Source: Rhizobium sp. BK196
GTDB taxonomy: Bacteria > Pseudomonadota > Alphaproteobacteria > Rhizobiales > Rhizobiaceae
Direction: 5' to 3'
Length of the DNA: 64,000 bases
Assembly (NCBI RefSeq): GCF_014193255.1
Contig: NZ_JACHZB010000004.1
Coordinates: 1 to 64,000 of the forward strand
Under the pieces are notes generated by a model. That model worked only from the letters and a program-made list of their open reading frames with translations, made no database searches and was not told the DNA's origin. This document shows positions 16,130 through 24,688 of this stretch, piece by piece; the stretch's first letter is position 1, and the number at the start of each line of letters is the position of its first letter. Made by a program: the position numbers and the translations under genes.

Positions 16130-17092
16130 ATGAAAACCCTGGCGAAGAAAATCTCGGCAGCAACAATCGCGATCCTTATGCTCGGTGTTGCCGACATTTC
16201 GCACCGAAGCGAGGCGCAAAACGCCACCGCCGTCATGAATGCGGCGGGTGCGCAGACGATCACAGACAAGCGGCCCGCCATTCATGCCGATGGCGTCAAA
16301 TTCGGTGCCTACGATCCGCATGGCGATTTCGGCGCGCAGCAGAGCGTGGCGACGGAGCACCTCTTCCTTCCATGGGAAGATGTCGATCTCGAAACGCTTC
16401 GTGTAGCGGATGCCTATGCGCTGGCAAGAGGCCGCAACCTGCTGATCACGGTGGAACCTTGGTCATGGGATGTAGACTGGCGGCTGACCTCCGATGAACT
16501 GCGCTGGAAGCTGTTCCGCGGCGATTACGATGTGAATATGCGGGCGATCGCCAGTATGATCGCCCAGTTGAAAAGCCCGGTCATCGTCCGCTGGGGGCAG
16601 GAAATGGAAGACAAATCCGGCCGCTTTTCGTGGTCCGGCTGGAATCCTTCAGATTATATAGCTGCCTATAGGCGGATGATGGACATCGTGCGGGAGGAAG
16701 CGCCCGGTACGAAACTCATGTGGTCGCCGAAAGGACTGCCTGGTCTCGATGCCTATTACCCGGGCGACACCTATGTCGACTTCGTCGGCCTCTCGGTCTT
16801 CGGTCTGGAGCCTTATGACCGGATCGTTCACAATGGTCCACGGACTTTCAACGAGGCTTTAAAGCCTGGCTACGACCTTGTCGCGCAGTATCATAAGCCG
16901 GTCTGGGTGGCCGAACTCGGCTATGAGGGTAGTGACGGGTACATCAAGCCATGGATGGAAACAGTGACGCTCAGGCAGAGCGATTTTCCCGAGCTGCAGG
17001 AAGTCGTCTACTTCAATGATCGCGACGTACACGCATGGCCGTTCAATCTCGGTCGACCCGACTGGCGGGTTATCGATGACGCCAGCAACTGA
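16130..17092 (+). CDS. Exported GH26-like glycoside hydrolase of polysaccharide operon
   Basis: A 320-residue secreted TIM-barrel hydrolase. A signal peptide covers about residues 1-29 (ending SEA-Q). Conserved elements match clan A / GH26-like beta-glycanases: WGQEMED with the probable acid/base Glu near 148, and WVAELGYEG with the probable nucleophile Glu near 264. The ordered aromatic residues of the cleft (EPWSWD, FSWSGWNPSDY) are also present. It likely trims or releases the polysaccharide made by the preceding synthase, as periplasmic cellulases do in cellulose operons. It occupies the place of apsE in the S. meliloti cluster. AAAGGGAGG precedes ATG 16130. Confidence 0.72.
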   Translation: MKTLAKKISAATIAILMLGVADISHRSEAQNATAVMNAAGAQTITDKRPAIHADGVKFGAYDPHGDFGAQQSVATEHLFLPWEDVDLETLRVADAYALARGRNLLITVEPWSWDVDWRLTSDELRWKLFRGDYDVNMRAIASMIAQLKSPVIVRWGQEMEDKSGRFSWSGWNPSDYIAAYRRMMDIVREEAPGTKLMWSPKGLPGLDAYYPGDTYVDFVGLSVFGLEPYDRIVHNGPRTFNEALKPGYDLVAQYHKPVWVAELGYEGSDGYIKPWMETVTLRQSDFPELQEVVYFNDRDVHAWPFNLGRPDWRVIDDASN

Positions 17093-17111
17093 GCCGATAG
17101 CGCCAATGGAA

Positions 17112-17134
17112 AAGGCCCGCTTGCGGCGGGCCTT
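17112..17134. terminator. Bidirectional hairpin between convergent genes
   Basis: AAGGCCCGC (17112-17120) pairs with GCGGGCCTT (17126-17134) around a 5-nt loop. It lies between the ends of the polysaccharide operon (plus) and the solute-binding protein gene (minus). Confidence 0.8.
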
Positions 17135-17157
17135 AACCTGTTCATGCGGGGGTATGA

Positions 17158-18444
17158 TTAACCCTTGAGCGTAGCCTTGCCGATTTCGACGAGCTTGGCT
17201 GCCGCATCGGCGACAGAGACGCGTTCGAAGGCGAGCTCATCGCAGGTCGGACGGAGAACACGCTGGTCGAATTCGGTCGCGCCCATCGGTACCGGCCGCG
17301 GATATTCGCCGACCTGATCCTTGAGCAGATTGACGTATTTGACCGTTTCCTGCTCCGTCGGGTTGAGCTGTGGCAGGATCGCTTCGCGAACCACCGGCGA
17401 CATCGGCACGCCGCGTTCGACGCCGAGGATCTTGCCGGCTTCCGGATCGTTGACGAAGAAACTGATGAACTTTGCGGCGGCTTCGCCCTGCTTGGTCGTA
17501 GCACCCACACTCCAGATCAGAGCCGGACGATAGTAATGGCCTGACGGGCCGCCCTTCTTCTCGCGCGGCAGCATGGTGATGCCGAGCTTGTTCTTGATGA
17601 TCAGCTGATAGCCGATCATCTGGTTGGAATAGGCCATGCCGATAACCGATTTGCCGAGACCAAGGCAATTGGTGTCGATCGTGTTCTGGTCCAGCGTCTG
17701 CACGTCAGCGGCAACCGTGCCGCCCGCCTTGCGCAGCTTCTCCCAATAGTCGAACCATTCCTTGGCGTCGTCGACCGTAAAGCCGAGGCCTACGGTCTCC
17801 TTGGCGAAGACGCTCTTGCCGCGCTGGCGCAGCCAGGCGTCGAAGACATAATTGTAACGCGCCGCGTAGGGGCCGCCACCCTTGCCGGAGGCTTTCGCGA
17901 GTTCCACGGCGAGCTTGGCATACTCATCCCAGGTGAGATCGGGTGTAGGAAGCGGAATACCGGCCTTTTCGAATTCGACGGTGTCGAAGAACATCGCGAA
18001 GGAGTTGAGGCCGAGGCCGACGCCATAGAGCTTCCCGTCAACCGTGGTCAGTTTCAGCATATCGGCGCCGAAGCTGTCGACCTTCAGCGTCGAGGGAACG
18101 AATTCATCGAGCGGCAGGCAGGCGCCGCGTTTGGAATAGTCGGAGATCGTGCCCGGCTCGAGCTGGAAGACATCGGCAATCGAGCGGCCGGCCATCTGCG
18201 TTGCGAGCTTGGTCCAGTAGCCGTCGCCCGAAAGGGATTCACCGACGATGGTGACGCCGGGCGTCTTCGACTGGTAGAGCTTGGCAACATCGAGCGTGCG
18301 CTTGGCGCGGTCGTTGGAGCCCCACCACATGGCGCGAAGCGAAGCCTCCTCGGCAAATGCGGGGATCGAGCTGCCGGCGCCAAAAGCAAGGCCGGCCGCG
18401 GCACCCGCGGTTCCCATCAAGAATGAACGGCGATTGACCTGCAT
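17158..18444 (-). CDS. ABC sugar solute-binding protein (Tat signal), unlinked to own permeases
   Basis: A 428-residue periplasmic family 1 extracellular solute-binding protein. The N-terminus carries a twin-arginine signal (NRRSFLMG, then a hydrophobic stretch ending AFA-E near 35). The mature part begins LRAMWWGS, typical of sugar-binding members. Two ATGs lie 3 bp apart (18447, 18444); the inner one has AGGAGG at the better spacing. It is divergent from a lacI-type gene with a palindrome in between. No permease or ATPase gene is adjacent. It is clearly paralogous to the binding protein at 28019 and may use that importer. Confidence 0.87.
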   Translation of the reverse strand: MQVNRRSFLMGTAGAAAGLAFGAGSSIPAFAEEASLRAMWWGSNDRAKRTLDVAKLYQSKTPGVTIVGESLSGDGYWTKLATQMAGRSIADVFQLEPGTISDYSKRGACLPLDEFVPSTLKVDSFGADMLKLTTVDGKLYGVGLGLNSFAMFFDTVEFEKAGIPLPTPDLTWDEYAKLAVELAKASGKGGGPYAARYNYVFDAWLRQRGKSVFAKETVGLGFTVDDAKEWFDYWEKLRKAGGTVAADVQTLDQNTIDTNCLGLGKSVIGMAYSNQMIGYQLIIKNKLGITMLPREKKGGPSGHYYRPALIWSVGATTKQGEAAAKFISFFVNDPEAGKILGVERGVPMSPVVREAILPQLNPTEQETVKYVNLLKDQVGEYPRPVPMGATEFDQRVLRPTCDELAFERVSVADAAAKLVEIGKATLKG

Positions 18445-18551
18445 CATTTCCTCCTTTGTCTGATGCCCGATGCCATCCTCCAATGGTCTTTTCGAGCGTT
18501 CGGCAGGTAGAGTACGCAAAAAATTTCTGTTTGCAAGAATTATAGTTTGCT

Positions 18552-18563
18552 TGCAAATTTGCA
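18552..18563. promoter_or_regulatory. Candidate LacI operator in divergent promoter
   Basis: TGCAAATTTGCA is a perfect 12-bp palindrome between the divergent binding-protein and lacI-type genes. Further TTTGCA half sites flank it (about 18532-18574). Position suggests the site of the neighbouring LacI-family repressor. Confidence 0.5.
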
Positions 18564-18600
18564 TAATTTGCATAATCTCTGCTGCATGAATGAGGTCAGG

Positions 18601-19629
18601 ATGAACGAGACTAGGACCAGAAAGCCACGTCAGGCCGACATTGCCAGTCTGGCGGGCGTTTCCGTTTCCACGGTCTCACGGGTGCTCGCCAACGAGCCTG
18701 GTATCAGCGAAAACGTGCGGCGGCACATTTTGAAGGTTGCCGCCGAACATGGCTATCCGGTGAAGACTATTTCGGAAAGCGTTCCGGGCGGACTTGCTCT
18801 GATTGCCAGCGACGGGGCGACCGGCGGCCTCAGCGTCTTCTACGAATCGATCGTGGAGGGCCTTCGTGCCGGCGCCGCCGATGCTGGCATGCCTTTCGAG
18901 GTGCGGCTCGTGCGTGAAGACCGCACGATGCCCGATGTCGTCGGCGAATATATGCAGACGGCGGAAGCCGAAGGGCTTTTCCTCGTCGGCATCGATCCCG
19001 GCGATGCGCTGCGGGCTTGGCTGGAAGAGACGGGAACGCCGACCGTTCTCGTCAACGGTACCGATCCGCGCCTGCGCCTCGATGGCGTCTCACCCTCCAA
19101 TTTCTTTGGCGCCTACGAGGCGACGAGCCGGCTCACGAAAGCCGGCCATCGCCGCATCCTGCATCTCACCGGCTCCCATCGTCACACGATCCGCGAGCGT
19201 GTGCGTGGCTTCGAAGCGGCGATTGCCGCGATTCCCGGTGCCGAGGGCCGGCTTGTTCCGCTCACCTTCCAGGGGAGCGCCAGCCGCGAAGCGCACGAGC
19301 GCACGGTCGCGATGCTCGCCGAGGATCCAGGTTATACGGCGGCCTTCTGCATGAACGATTTCATTGCCGTAGGTGTGCTCGAAGCCGTCACCGAAGCAGG
19401 CCTTCGCGTTCCTCAGGATTTCGCGATCGTCGGCTTCGATGACCTGCCCTGTGCCGTCATGACCAATCCCAGGCTTTCCACCATGCGCGTCGACCGCGTA
19501 GCGCTTGGCCGCGAGGCCATTTCCCTGATGATTTCCCGCTACCGCGACAGGGTTGCTCCCGCCCGCCACATCTGCCAGGCGGTTGTCCCCGTTGCTGGAG
19601 GCACCGTTCCCGATACCGACAAGCTGTGA
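18601..19629 (+). CDS. LacI-family transcriptional regulator
   Basis: A 342-residue repressor-type regulator. The N-terminal helix-turn-helix (about 10-35: ADIASLAGVSVSTVSRVLANEP) is followed by a periplasmic-binding-protein-like effector domain with the dimerisation and FxNDxxAxG-type element CMNDFIAVGVLEA near 250 and IVGFDDLP near 278. GTG/ATG alternatives exist upstream; ATG 18601 is chosen because GAGG precedes it, whereas ATG 18586 has no Shine-Dalgarno sequence. It begins a three-gene operon with a DUF2264 protein and a hydroxyacid dehydrogenase. It probably responds to a sugar taken up by the divergent binding protein. Confidence 0.88.
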   Translation: MNETRTRKPRQADIASLAGVSVSTVSRVLANEPGISENVRRHILKVAAEHGYPVKTISESVPGGLALIASDGATGGLSVFYESIVEGLRAGAADAGMPFEVRLVREDRTMPDVVGEYMQTAEAEGLFLVGIDPGDALRAWLEETGTPTVLVNGTDPRLRLDGVSPSNFFGAYEATSRLTKAGHRRILHLTGSHRHTIRERVRGFEAAIAAIPGAEGRLVPLTFQGSASREAHERTVAMLAEDPGYTAAFCMNDFIAVGVLEAVTEAGLRVPQDFAIVGFDDLPCAVMTNPRLSTMRVDRVALGREAISLMISRYRDRVAPARHICQAVVPVAGGTVPDTDKL

Positions 19630-19632
19630 GTG

Positions 19633-21495
19633 ATGCCGATGACCTATGATCCCGCCAGCGCCAATCCGCTTGCAGGCAATCCGCTGAAGAACCGCGCCGA
19701 TATGATCCGTGCTGTCAACGATCTCTTCAACCCGCTGCTGCCCTTCTTCTCCGATGGCAATGCCCGTGTTCGCCTCGACGGCGCCGGCGCCCATTTCGAC
19801 CGGGCCGCTGCCGATCTCGAAGGCTTCGCGCGTCCGCTCTGGGGTCTTGCACCGCTCGGCGCCGGCAAGACCGCTTTCGACCACTGGCACCGCTTTGCTG
19901 AGGGCCTTGCGAACGGCTGCGATCCGGCCCATCCCGAATATTGGGGCACCGTCAATGCCCGCGATCAGCGTATGGTGGAGCTCGCCGCCCTCGGTTTTGC
20001 CCTGGCGCTGGTGCCCGACAAGATCTGGGAGCCACTCGACAAGCGCGCCCGCGACAACATCATCGCCTATTTCAAGCATGTCCGGCAGTTCGACTATGCC
20101 GACAATAACTGGAAATTCTTCCGCATCTTCGTCGATATAGCCCTCGACCGCCTCGGCGCCGATTTCGACCGCAGCCTGACCAGGCGATATCTCGAGGAAC
20201 TCGAAGGCTTTTACATCGGCGACGGCTGGTACCGTGACGGTAATATCCGCCGCATCGACCATTACATTCCCTTCGCCATGCATTTCTACGGCTTGATCTA
20301 TTCCAAGCTGGTCGATGACGACTATGCCAAGCGCTACCGTGAGCGAGCCATTCTCTTCGCCAAGGATTTCCGCCACTGGTTTGCGCCCGATGGCGCAACG
20401 ATCCCCTTCGGCCGCAGCCTGACCTATCGTTTCGCCTGTGCCGGTTTCTGGTCGGCGCTTGCCTTTGCCGATCTGGAGGCATTGCCCTGGGGCGAGGTCA
20501 AGCATCTTTGCCTCGAGCATCTGCGCTGGTGGCGGGATAAGCCGATCGCCAGCCACGACGGCGTTCTCTCCATCGGCTTCGGCTATCCGAACCTCTTGAT
20601 GTCGGAGAGCTATAATTCTGCCGGCTCACCCTATTGGGCCTTCAAGGCCTTCCTGCCGCTCGCCATTGCTGAGGATCATCCCTTCTGGACCGCAGAGGAA
20701 AAGGCGCCTGAACACCCCCCCGAGGTCGTTCCGCAACGTCATCCAGGCATGGTGGTCATGCGTGCCGGAAATGATGTCGTGGCGCTGTCTTCAGGCCAGG
20801 AAAACCTGCAGATGCGCTTCGGCACGGAGAAATACGCAAAGTTCGCCTATTCCGCTCGCTACGGTTTCAGCGTCGAAGCCGATGAGCGTGCCTTCGCACT
20901 TGGCGCCTTCGATTCCGCGCTCGCCTTCAGTGACGACGGCCTGCATTACCGCGTCCGCGAAACCAATGAAGAGGCAAAGATCGCCGGCAACATCCTTTAT
21001 TCCAGATGGTCGGCCTTCAAGGATGTGAAGGTCGAAACCTGGCTCGTACCATCGGCCCCATGGCATGTCCGCGTTCACCGCATCACGACACCACGTCCAC
21101 TGCAGACCGCGGAAGGCGGCTTCGCGATTGCCAAACGTGATCTCGATGCGGATACGCTTTCGGCCGCCGAAGGCTCGGCCCATGCGATCGGCGAAGTGGA
21201 TTTCACCGGCATCGTCGACTTGGGCTCGTCGATCAAGCGAAACGGCCTTGCCCAGAAAGCGCTGCCGAATACGAACATGATCGTTTCCAAGACGCTCGTG
21301 CCGCAGCTGCGCGGTGAAATTTCTGCCGGCGAAACAATTCTGATCACGGCTGCGTTGGCGTTGAACGATCCGGCTGCCGTATCGGGAGCATGGATGACGC
21401 CACCGAAAGCACCCGATATTGCTGCGCTCCAGAAGCTGATCAGCGAGGAGGGCATGACCGTTAGCGCCATCGAAGCGCCAGGACATATGCCATGA
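19633..21495 (+). CDS. DUF2264 family protein, probable glycoside-active enzyme
   Basis: A 620-residue cytoplasmic protein without a signal peptide. The N-terminal ~400 residues resemble the DUF2264 (alpha/alpha)n-barrel family (NPLAGNPLKNRADM, RPLWGLAPL, YWGTVNARDQRMVE, NNWKFFRIFV, GDGWYRDG). The C-terminal part is beta-rich. I recall, without being able to check, that relatives are classed as beta-glucuronidases (GH154). Uronide hydrolysis would fit uxaC and uxuB 15 kb away. Its start (ATG 19633, or 19639) is 3-9 bp after the lacI stop, so translation is probably coupled. It overlaps the next gene by 4 nt. Confidence 0.75.
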   Translation: MPMTYDPASANPLAGNPLKNRADMIRAVNDLFNPLLPFFSDGNARVRLDGAGAHFDRAAADLEGFARPLWGLAPLGAGKTAFDHWHRFAEGLANGCDPAHPEYWGTVNARDQRMVELAALGFALALVPDKIWEPLDKRARDNIIAYFKHVRQFDYADNNWKFFRIFVDIALDRLGADFDRSLTRRYLEELEGFYIGDGWYRDGNIRRIDHYIPFAMHFYGLIYSKLVDDDYAKRYRERAILFAKDFRHWFAPDGATIPFGRSLTYRFACAGFWSALAFADLEALPWGEVKHLCLEHLRWWRDKPIASHDGVLSIGFGYPNLLMSESYNSAGSPYWAFKAFLPLAIAEDHPFWTAEEKAPEHPPEVVPQRHPGMVVMRAGNDVVALSSGQENLQMRFGTEKYAKFAYSARYGFSVEADERAFALGAFDSALAFSDDGLHYRVRETNEEAKIAGNILYSRWSAFKDVKVETWLVPSAPWHVRVHRITTPRPLQTAEGGFAIAKRDLDADTLSAAEGSAHAIGEVDFTGIVDLGSSIKRNGLAQKALPNTNMIVSKTLVPQLRGEISAGETILITAALALNDPAAVSGAWMTPPKAPDIAALQKLISEEGMTVSAIEAPGHMP

Positions 21496-22502
21496 ACCGG
21501 GCTGCCATCGTCCTTGCCATGGAGCCTTCCCGCACCGAGCATGTGCTGCCCGAGGCGGTCCTTCGCCGGCTGGATGGCATCGGGCGCCTGCTCGACGCCG
21601 AACCGCTTCAGCACTTCGACGACGAACGGGCAAAGCTTCTGCTCTCCGAGGCGGAAATCCTGATCACCGGCTGGGGTGCGCCCTATGTTGGCCGGGAGGT
21701 TCTAGCGCTTGCGCCAAAGTTGAAGCTCGTCGTTCACGCGGCGGGAACGGTAAAGGGCATCGTCGATGCCTGCGTTTTCGAGGCCGGCATTCCCGTCAGC
21801 CATGCGGCCGAGGCCAATGCCGTACCGGTTGCGGAATTCACGCTTGCTGCAATCATCTTTGCCGGCAAACATGTCTTCCGTTTCCGCGACATCTATGTTG
21901 GTGACCGCGATCGCGATCGCACCCATCCGATGCAGCGCGAGGCCATCGGCAACTATCGCCGCACGGTTGGAATTATCGGCGCCTCGCGCATTGGTCGCCG
22001 CGTCATCGATCTGCTGAAGCCTTTCCAATACAAGATATTGCTCTCAGATCCGACTGTCGATGCCAACCAGGCGCGCATAATGGGTGTGCACAAGGTCGAA
22101 CTCGACGATCTCATGCGTCAGTCGGATATCGTATCCGTCCACGCGCCATCACTGCCGTCCACCTACCACATGATCGATGCGGCAAAATTGGCGCTGATGA
22201 AGGATGGGGCAACATTGATCAACACAGCCCGAGGTGCGCTGATCGATGAACATGCTCTGCTGGCCGTTCTGAAGACCGGCCGCATCGACGCCATCATCGA
22301 CGTGACCGATCCCGAAATACCGGGACCGGAATCGGCCTTCTACGATCTGCCCAACGTCTTCCTGACGCCACATGTCGCCGGTGCGATCGGTCTCGAGCGC
22401 ACCCGCCTTGGTGAAATGGCAGCGGATGAGACCGAACGCTTTATAAAGGGCGAGCCGCTGCTTTACAGGCTCACCCTCGAAAGCCTGGAAAATACCGCCT
22501 GA
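21492..22502 (+). CDS. D-isomer-specific 2-hydroxyacid dehydrogenase family protein
   Basis: A 336-residue NAD(P)-dependent oxidoreductase. The cofactor domain has a variant Rossmann motif GIIGASRIGRRV near 157, where the usual third Gly region is G-x-S-x-I-G. The family signatures for the acid-binding Arg (INTARGAL, near 240), the catalytic Glu (DVTDPEIPGPES, near 275) and the catalytic His (LTPHVAGA, near 297) are all present. The substrate is unknown; a 2-keto/2-hydroxy sugar acid would fit the context. ATGA overlap couples it to the DUF2264 gene. It ends 4 bp from a convergent oxidoreductase gene. Confidence 0.85.
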   Translation: MNRAAIVLAMEPSRTEHVLPEAVLRRLDGIGRLLDAEPLQHFDDERAKLLLSEAEILITGWGAPYVGREVLALAPKLKLVVHAAGTVKGIVDACVFEAGIPVSHAAEANAVPVAEFTLAAIIFAGKHVFRFRDIYVGDRDRDRTHPMQREAIGNYRRTVGIIGASRIGRRVIDLLKPFQYKILLSDPTVDANQARIMGVHKVELDDLMRQSDIVSVHAPSLPSTYHMIDAAKLALMKDGATLINTARGALIDEHALLAVLKTGRIDAIIDVTDPEIPGPESAFYDLPNVFLTPHVAGAIGLERTRLGEMAADETERFIKGEPLLYRLTLESLENTA

Positions 22503-22506
22503 GCGT

Positions 22507-23781
22507 TTACCACGCCTTCCGCGAGTTGGGCGAACCGTCATTGGCAAGCTCCGGCATGAGGTCGGAGATATTGACGACCTTGCCGGTACGCGAGCTTGTC
22601 AGCGCAGCGATGCCACACAGCACGGACATGGCGCCGGCGCGGGTGCCGGCCCGTTGCGCGAGTCTGTCCTGCATATCGGGCTTGAAAATCATGTTGCGCA
22701 TTCGGTCGTCGCCACCGTAATGGCCGCCTGAAAAATGCGGCACCATGATGCGCTCGACGGCCTCCTTGCCGTGCGGGAAGTTGCGGATCAGCAGGATCGT
22801 GTCTTCCTTTGGCTCTTCCCACGGCTGCGCCTCATATTGGCGGATTTCGATACGCCCCTTGGTACCGTTGAAGGCGAGGTGATGGCCTTCGATCGGCTGG
22901 AACGTGTTCAGTGAATAAGAGACATGGACATTGTTTCGGTAGCGGATTGAAACGACCATCGTATCGGGAATGTCGATATCCTCGCGAAAAACGCAGCCGT
23001 CGCGGAAATAGCCGTCGATCTTCGAGGGATCCTCGTAGAGCGTATCGAGGAAGGGATCCTTTTCGAGATCGAGATAGTAGTCGCATTCTTGTGTGTGCGG
23101 ACAGAGCTTGCAGCGCGGGCCGCGGAAAGGTCCCTTGCGGCCGTAATTCTGCAGGTCGGCAAAGGAGGTGACGGCATCGGGGTCGCTGTCCAGATACCAG
23201 TTCAGAAGGTCGAAATGGTGTGTCGCCTTGTGAACGAAGAGGCTGCCGGAATTTTCCGTATAGGCGTGCCAGCGGCGGAAATAGTCGGCACCATGCTTGG
23301 TGTTGAGATACCAGTGGAAGTCGACCGAGGTAACGCGGCCGATCTCGCCGGAATTCAGGAGTTCCTTGATCTTTGCCGCGGTCGGCGCATAGCGATAGTT
23401 GAAGGAAACGTCGACCCGGCGACCGGTGCGCTTTTCGGCATCCAGAATCCGGCGAATCTTTTCCACCGAAGTCGTCATCGGCTTTTCGGTGATGACGTCG
23501 ATGCCTGATTCCAGGGCACGCACGATGATATCGTCATGCGTATGGTCGGGCGTGCAAACGATCGCCAGATCCGGCTTCTGCTCTGCCAGCATCGCATCGA
23601 TGTTTTCATAGAGCGGCGCGTTGCTGCCGATCATGGTGCGGGCGCGCTCGCCGCGCAGCGAATTCTTCTCGACGATCGCAGTCAGGTCGACATGCTCGCG
23701 CCAGCCGGAAAGCAGATCCTTGCCCCACATCGTGGTGCCGCGGTTACCGGTGCCGATTAGGGCAAAACGGCGTTTCTCCAT
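22507..23781 (-). CDS. Gfo/Idh/MocA-family oxidoreductase with internal Cys cluster
   Basis: A 424-residue NAD(P)-dependent sugar dehydrogenase-like enzyme. The Rossmann motif is LIGTGNRG near 10; the family EKPMTTS lies near 100. The catalytic-domain region HKATHHFDLLNWY near 188 carries the His pair. An insertion near 215-230 has C-x2-C-x5-C (CKLCPHTQEC), unusual for the family and suggestive of a metal site or structural knuckle. It is the last gene of a minus-strand operon headed by the gene at 25856. Substrate unknown; oxidation of a glycoside or inositol-like compound is typical. Confidence 0.83.
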   Translation of the reverse strand: MEKRRFALIGTGNRGTTMWGKDLLSGWREHVDLTAIVEKNSLRGERARTMIGSNAPLYENIDAMLAEQKPDLAIVCTPDHTHDDIIVRALESGIDVITEKPMTTSVEKIRRILDAEKRTGRRVDVSFNYRYAPTAAKIKELLNSGEIGRVTSVDFHWYLNTKHGADYFRRWHAYTENSGSLFVHKATHHFDLLNWYLDSDPDAVTSFADLQNYGRKGPFRGPRCKLCPHTQECDYYLDLEKDPFLDTLYEDPSKIDGYFRDGCVFREDIDIPDTMVVSIRYRNNVHVSYSLNTFQPIEGHHLAFNGTKGRIEIRQYEAQPWEEPKEDTILLIRNFPHGKEAVERIMVPHFSGGHYGGDDRMRNMIFKPDMQDRLAQRAGTRAGAMSVLCGIAALTSSRTGKVVNISDLMPELANDGSPNSRKAW

Positions 23782-23827
23782 CGAATGATTCCTCCTTCAT
23801 ACGTGATGAAACGATTGGATTTTAAAA

Positions 23828-24658
23828 CTAGACTTGGCAGCAGCTCCTGAAGCGCTCGACGCAGGTGGCGATCACCTCATCGGCCGGACGCTTCCACCAG
23901 TTTTCAGCCGAGAAGATTTCGACCTCCTGCGCGCCGAGGAAGCCGGCGGCTTCCACCATCCGTCTTATGCCTTTGAGATCGATGACGCCATCGCCCATCA
24001 TGCCGCGGTCGAGCAGCATGTCCTTGGTCGGCACCAGCCAATCGCAGATGTGGTGGGCAAAGATGCGCTTCATGCGTCCTGCGCGAGCAATCTGGTTGGC
24101 AAGATCGGGATCCCACCAGACGTGGTAGACATCGACGGCAACGCCGACGTCCTCGCCAAGTTGCTCGCACATATCGAGCGCCTGGCCGAGCGTGTTCACG
24201 CAAGCCCGATCGGCGGCATACATTGGATGCAATGGCTCGATCGCGAGTTTCACGCCTGCGGCCTGGGCATGCGGCAGCATGGCGGCAATGCCGTCGAACA
24301 CCATCTGCCGGGCCGCGACGATATCCTTCGAGCTGCCCGGCAGGCCGCCAACCACAAGCACCAGGCAATCGGCAGAAAAGGCTGCCGTCTCGTCGATGGC
24401 GCGCCTGTTGTCGTCGAGGTTCTTCTGCCAGTCGGCCTCGTTTGCGGCCGGAAAAAAGCCACCACGGCAAAGCCCGGTCAGCTTGATGCCGTTCGACTTG
24501 ACGATCCTCACCGCCTCGTCGAGACCGGCTTTGGCGACCTGATCCCGCCATGGCGCGATCGAGGTGATACCGTGCTTCAGGCAGATATCCACGGCTTCGG
24601 CAAAGCCGCATTGCTCGCGGATCGTCGCGAGATTGATCGAAAGCCCTTCGACCTGCAT
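23828..24658 (-). CDS. Sugar phosphate isomerase/epimerase-like TIM-barrel protein
   Basis: A 276-residue xylose-isomerase-like (AP endonuclease 2 fold) protein. Probable divalent-metal ligands are in LAIEPLHP (Glu, near 142), AVDVYHVWW (Asp/His, near 175), AHHICDW (His, near 203) and the final EVEIFS (Glu, near 248). Such proteins isomerise or epimerise sugars, or catalyse beta-elimination of 3-keto-glycosides when paired with Gfo/Idh/MocA dehydrogenases, as here. It lies 46 bp before one Gfo/Idh/MocA gene and 30 bp after the DUF993 gene in the same operon. Confidence 0.83.
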   Translation of the reverse strand: MQVEGLSINLATIREQCGFAEAVDICLKHGITSIAPWRDQVAKAGLDEAVRIVKSNGIKLTGLCRGGFFPAANEADWQKNLDDNRRAIDETAAFSADCLVLVVGGLPGSSKDIVAARQMVFDGIAAMLPHAQAAGVKLAIEPLHPMYAADRACVNTLGQALDMCEQLGEDVGVAVDVYHVWWDPDLANQIARAGRMKRIFAHHICDWLVPTKDMLLDRGMMGDGVIDLKGIRRMVEAAGFLGAQEVEIFSAENWWKRPADEVIATCVERFRSCCQV

Positions 24659-24688
24659 GTCATTCTCCTCCCATTGCCGTGCCGGCGA

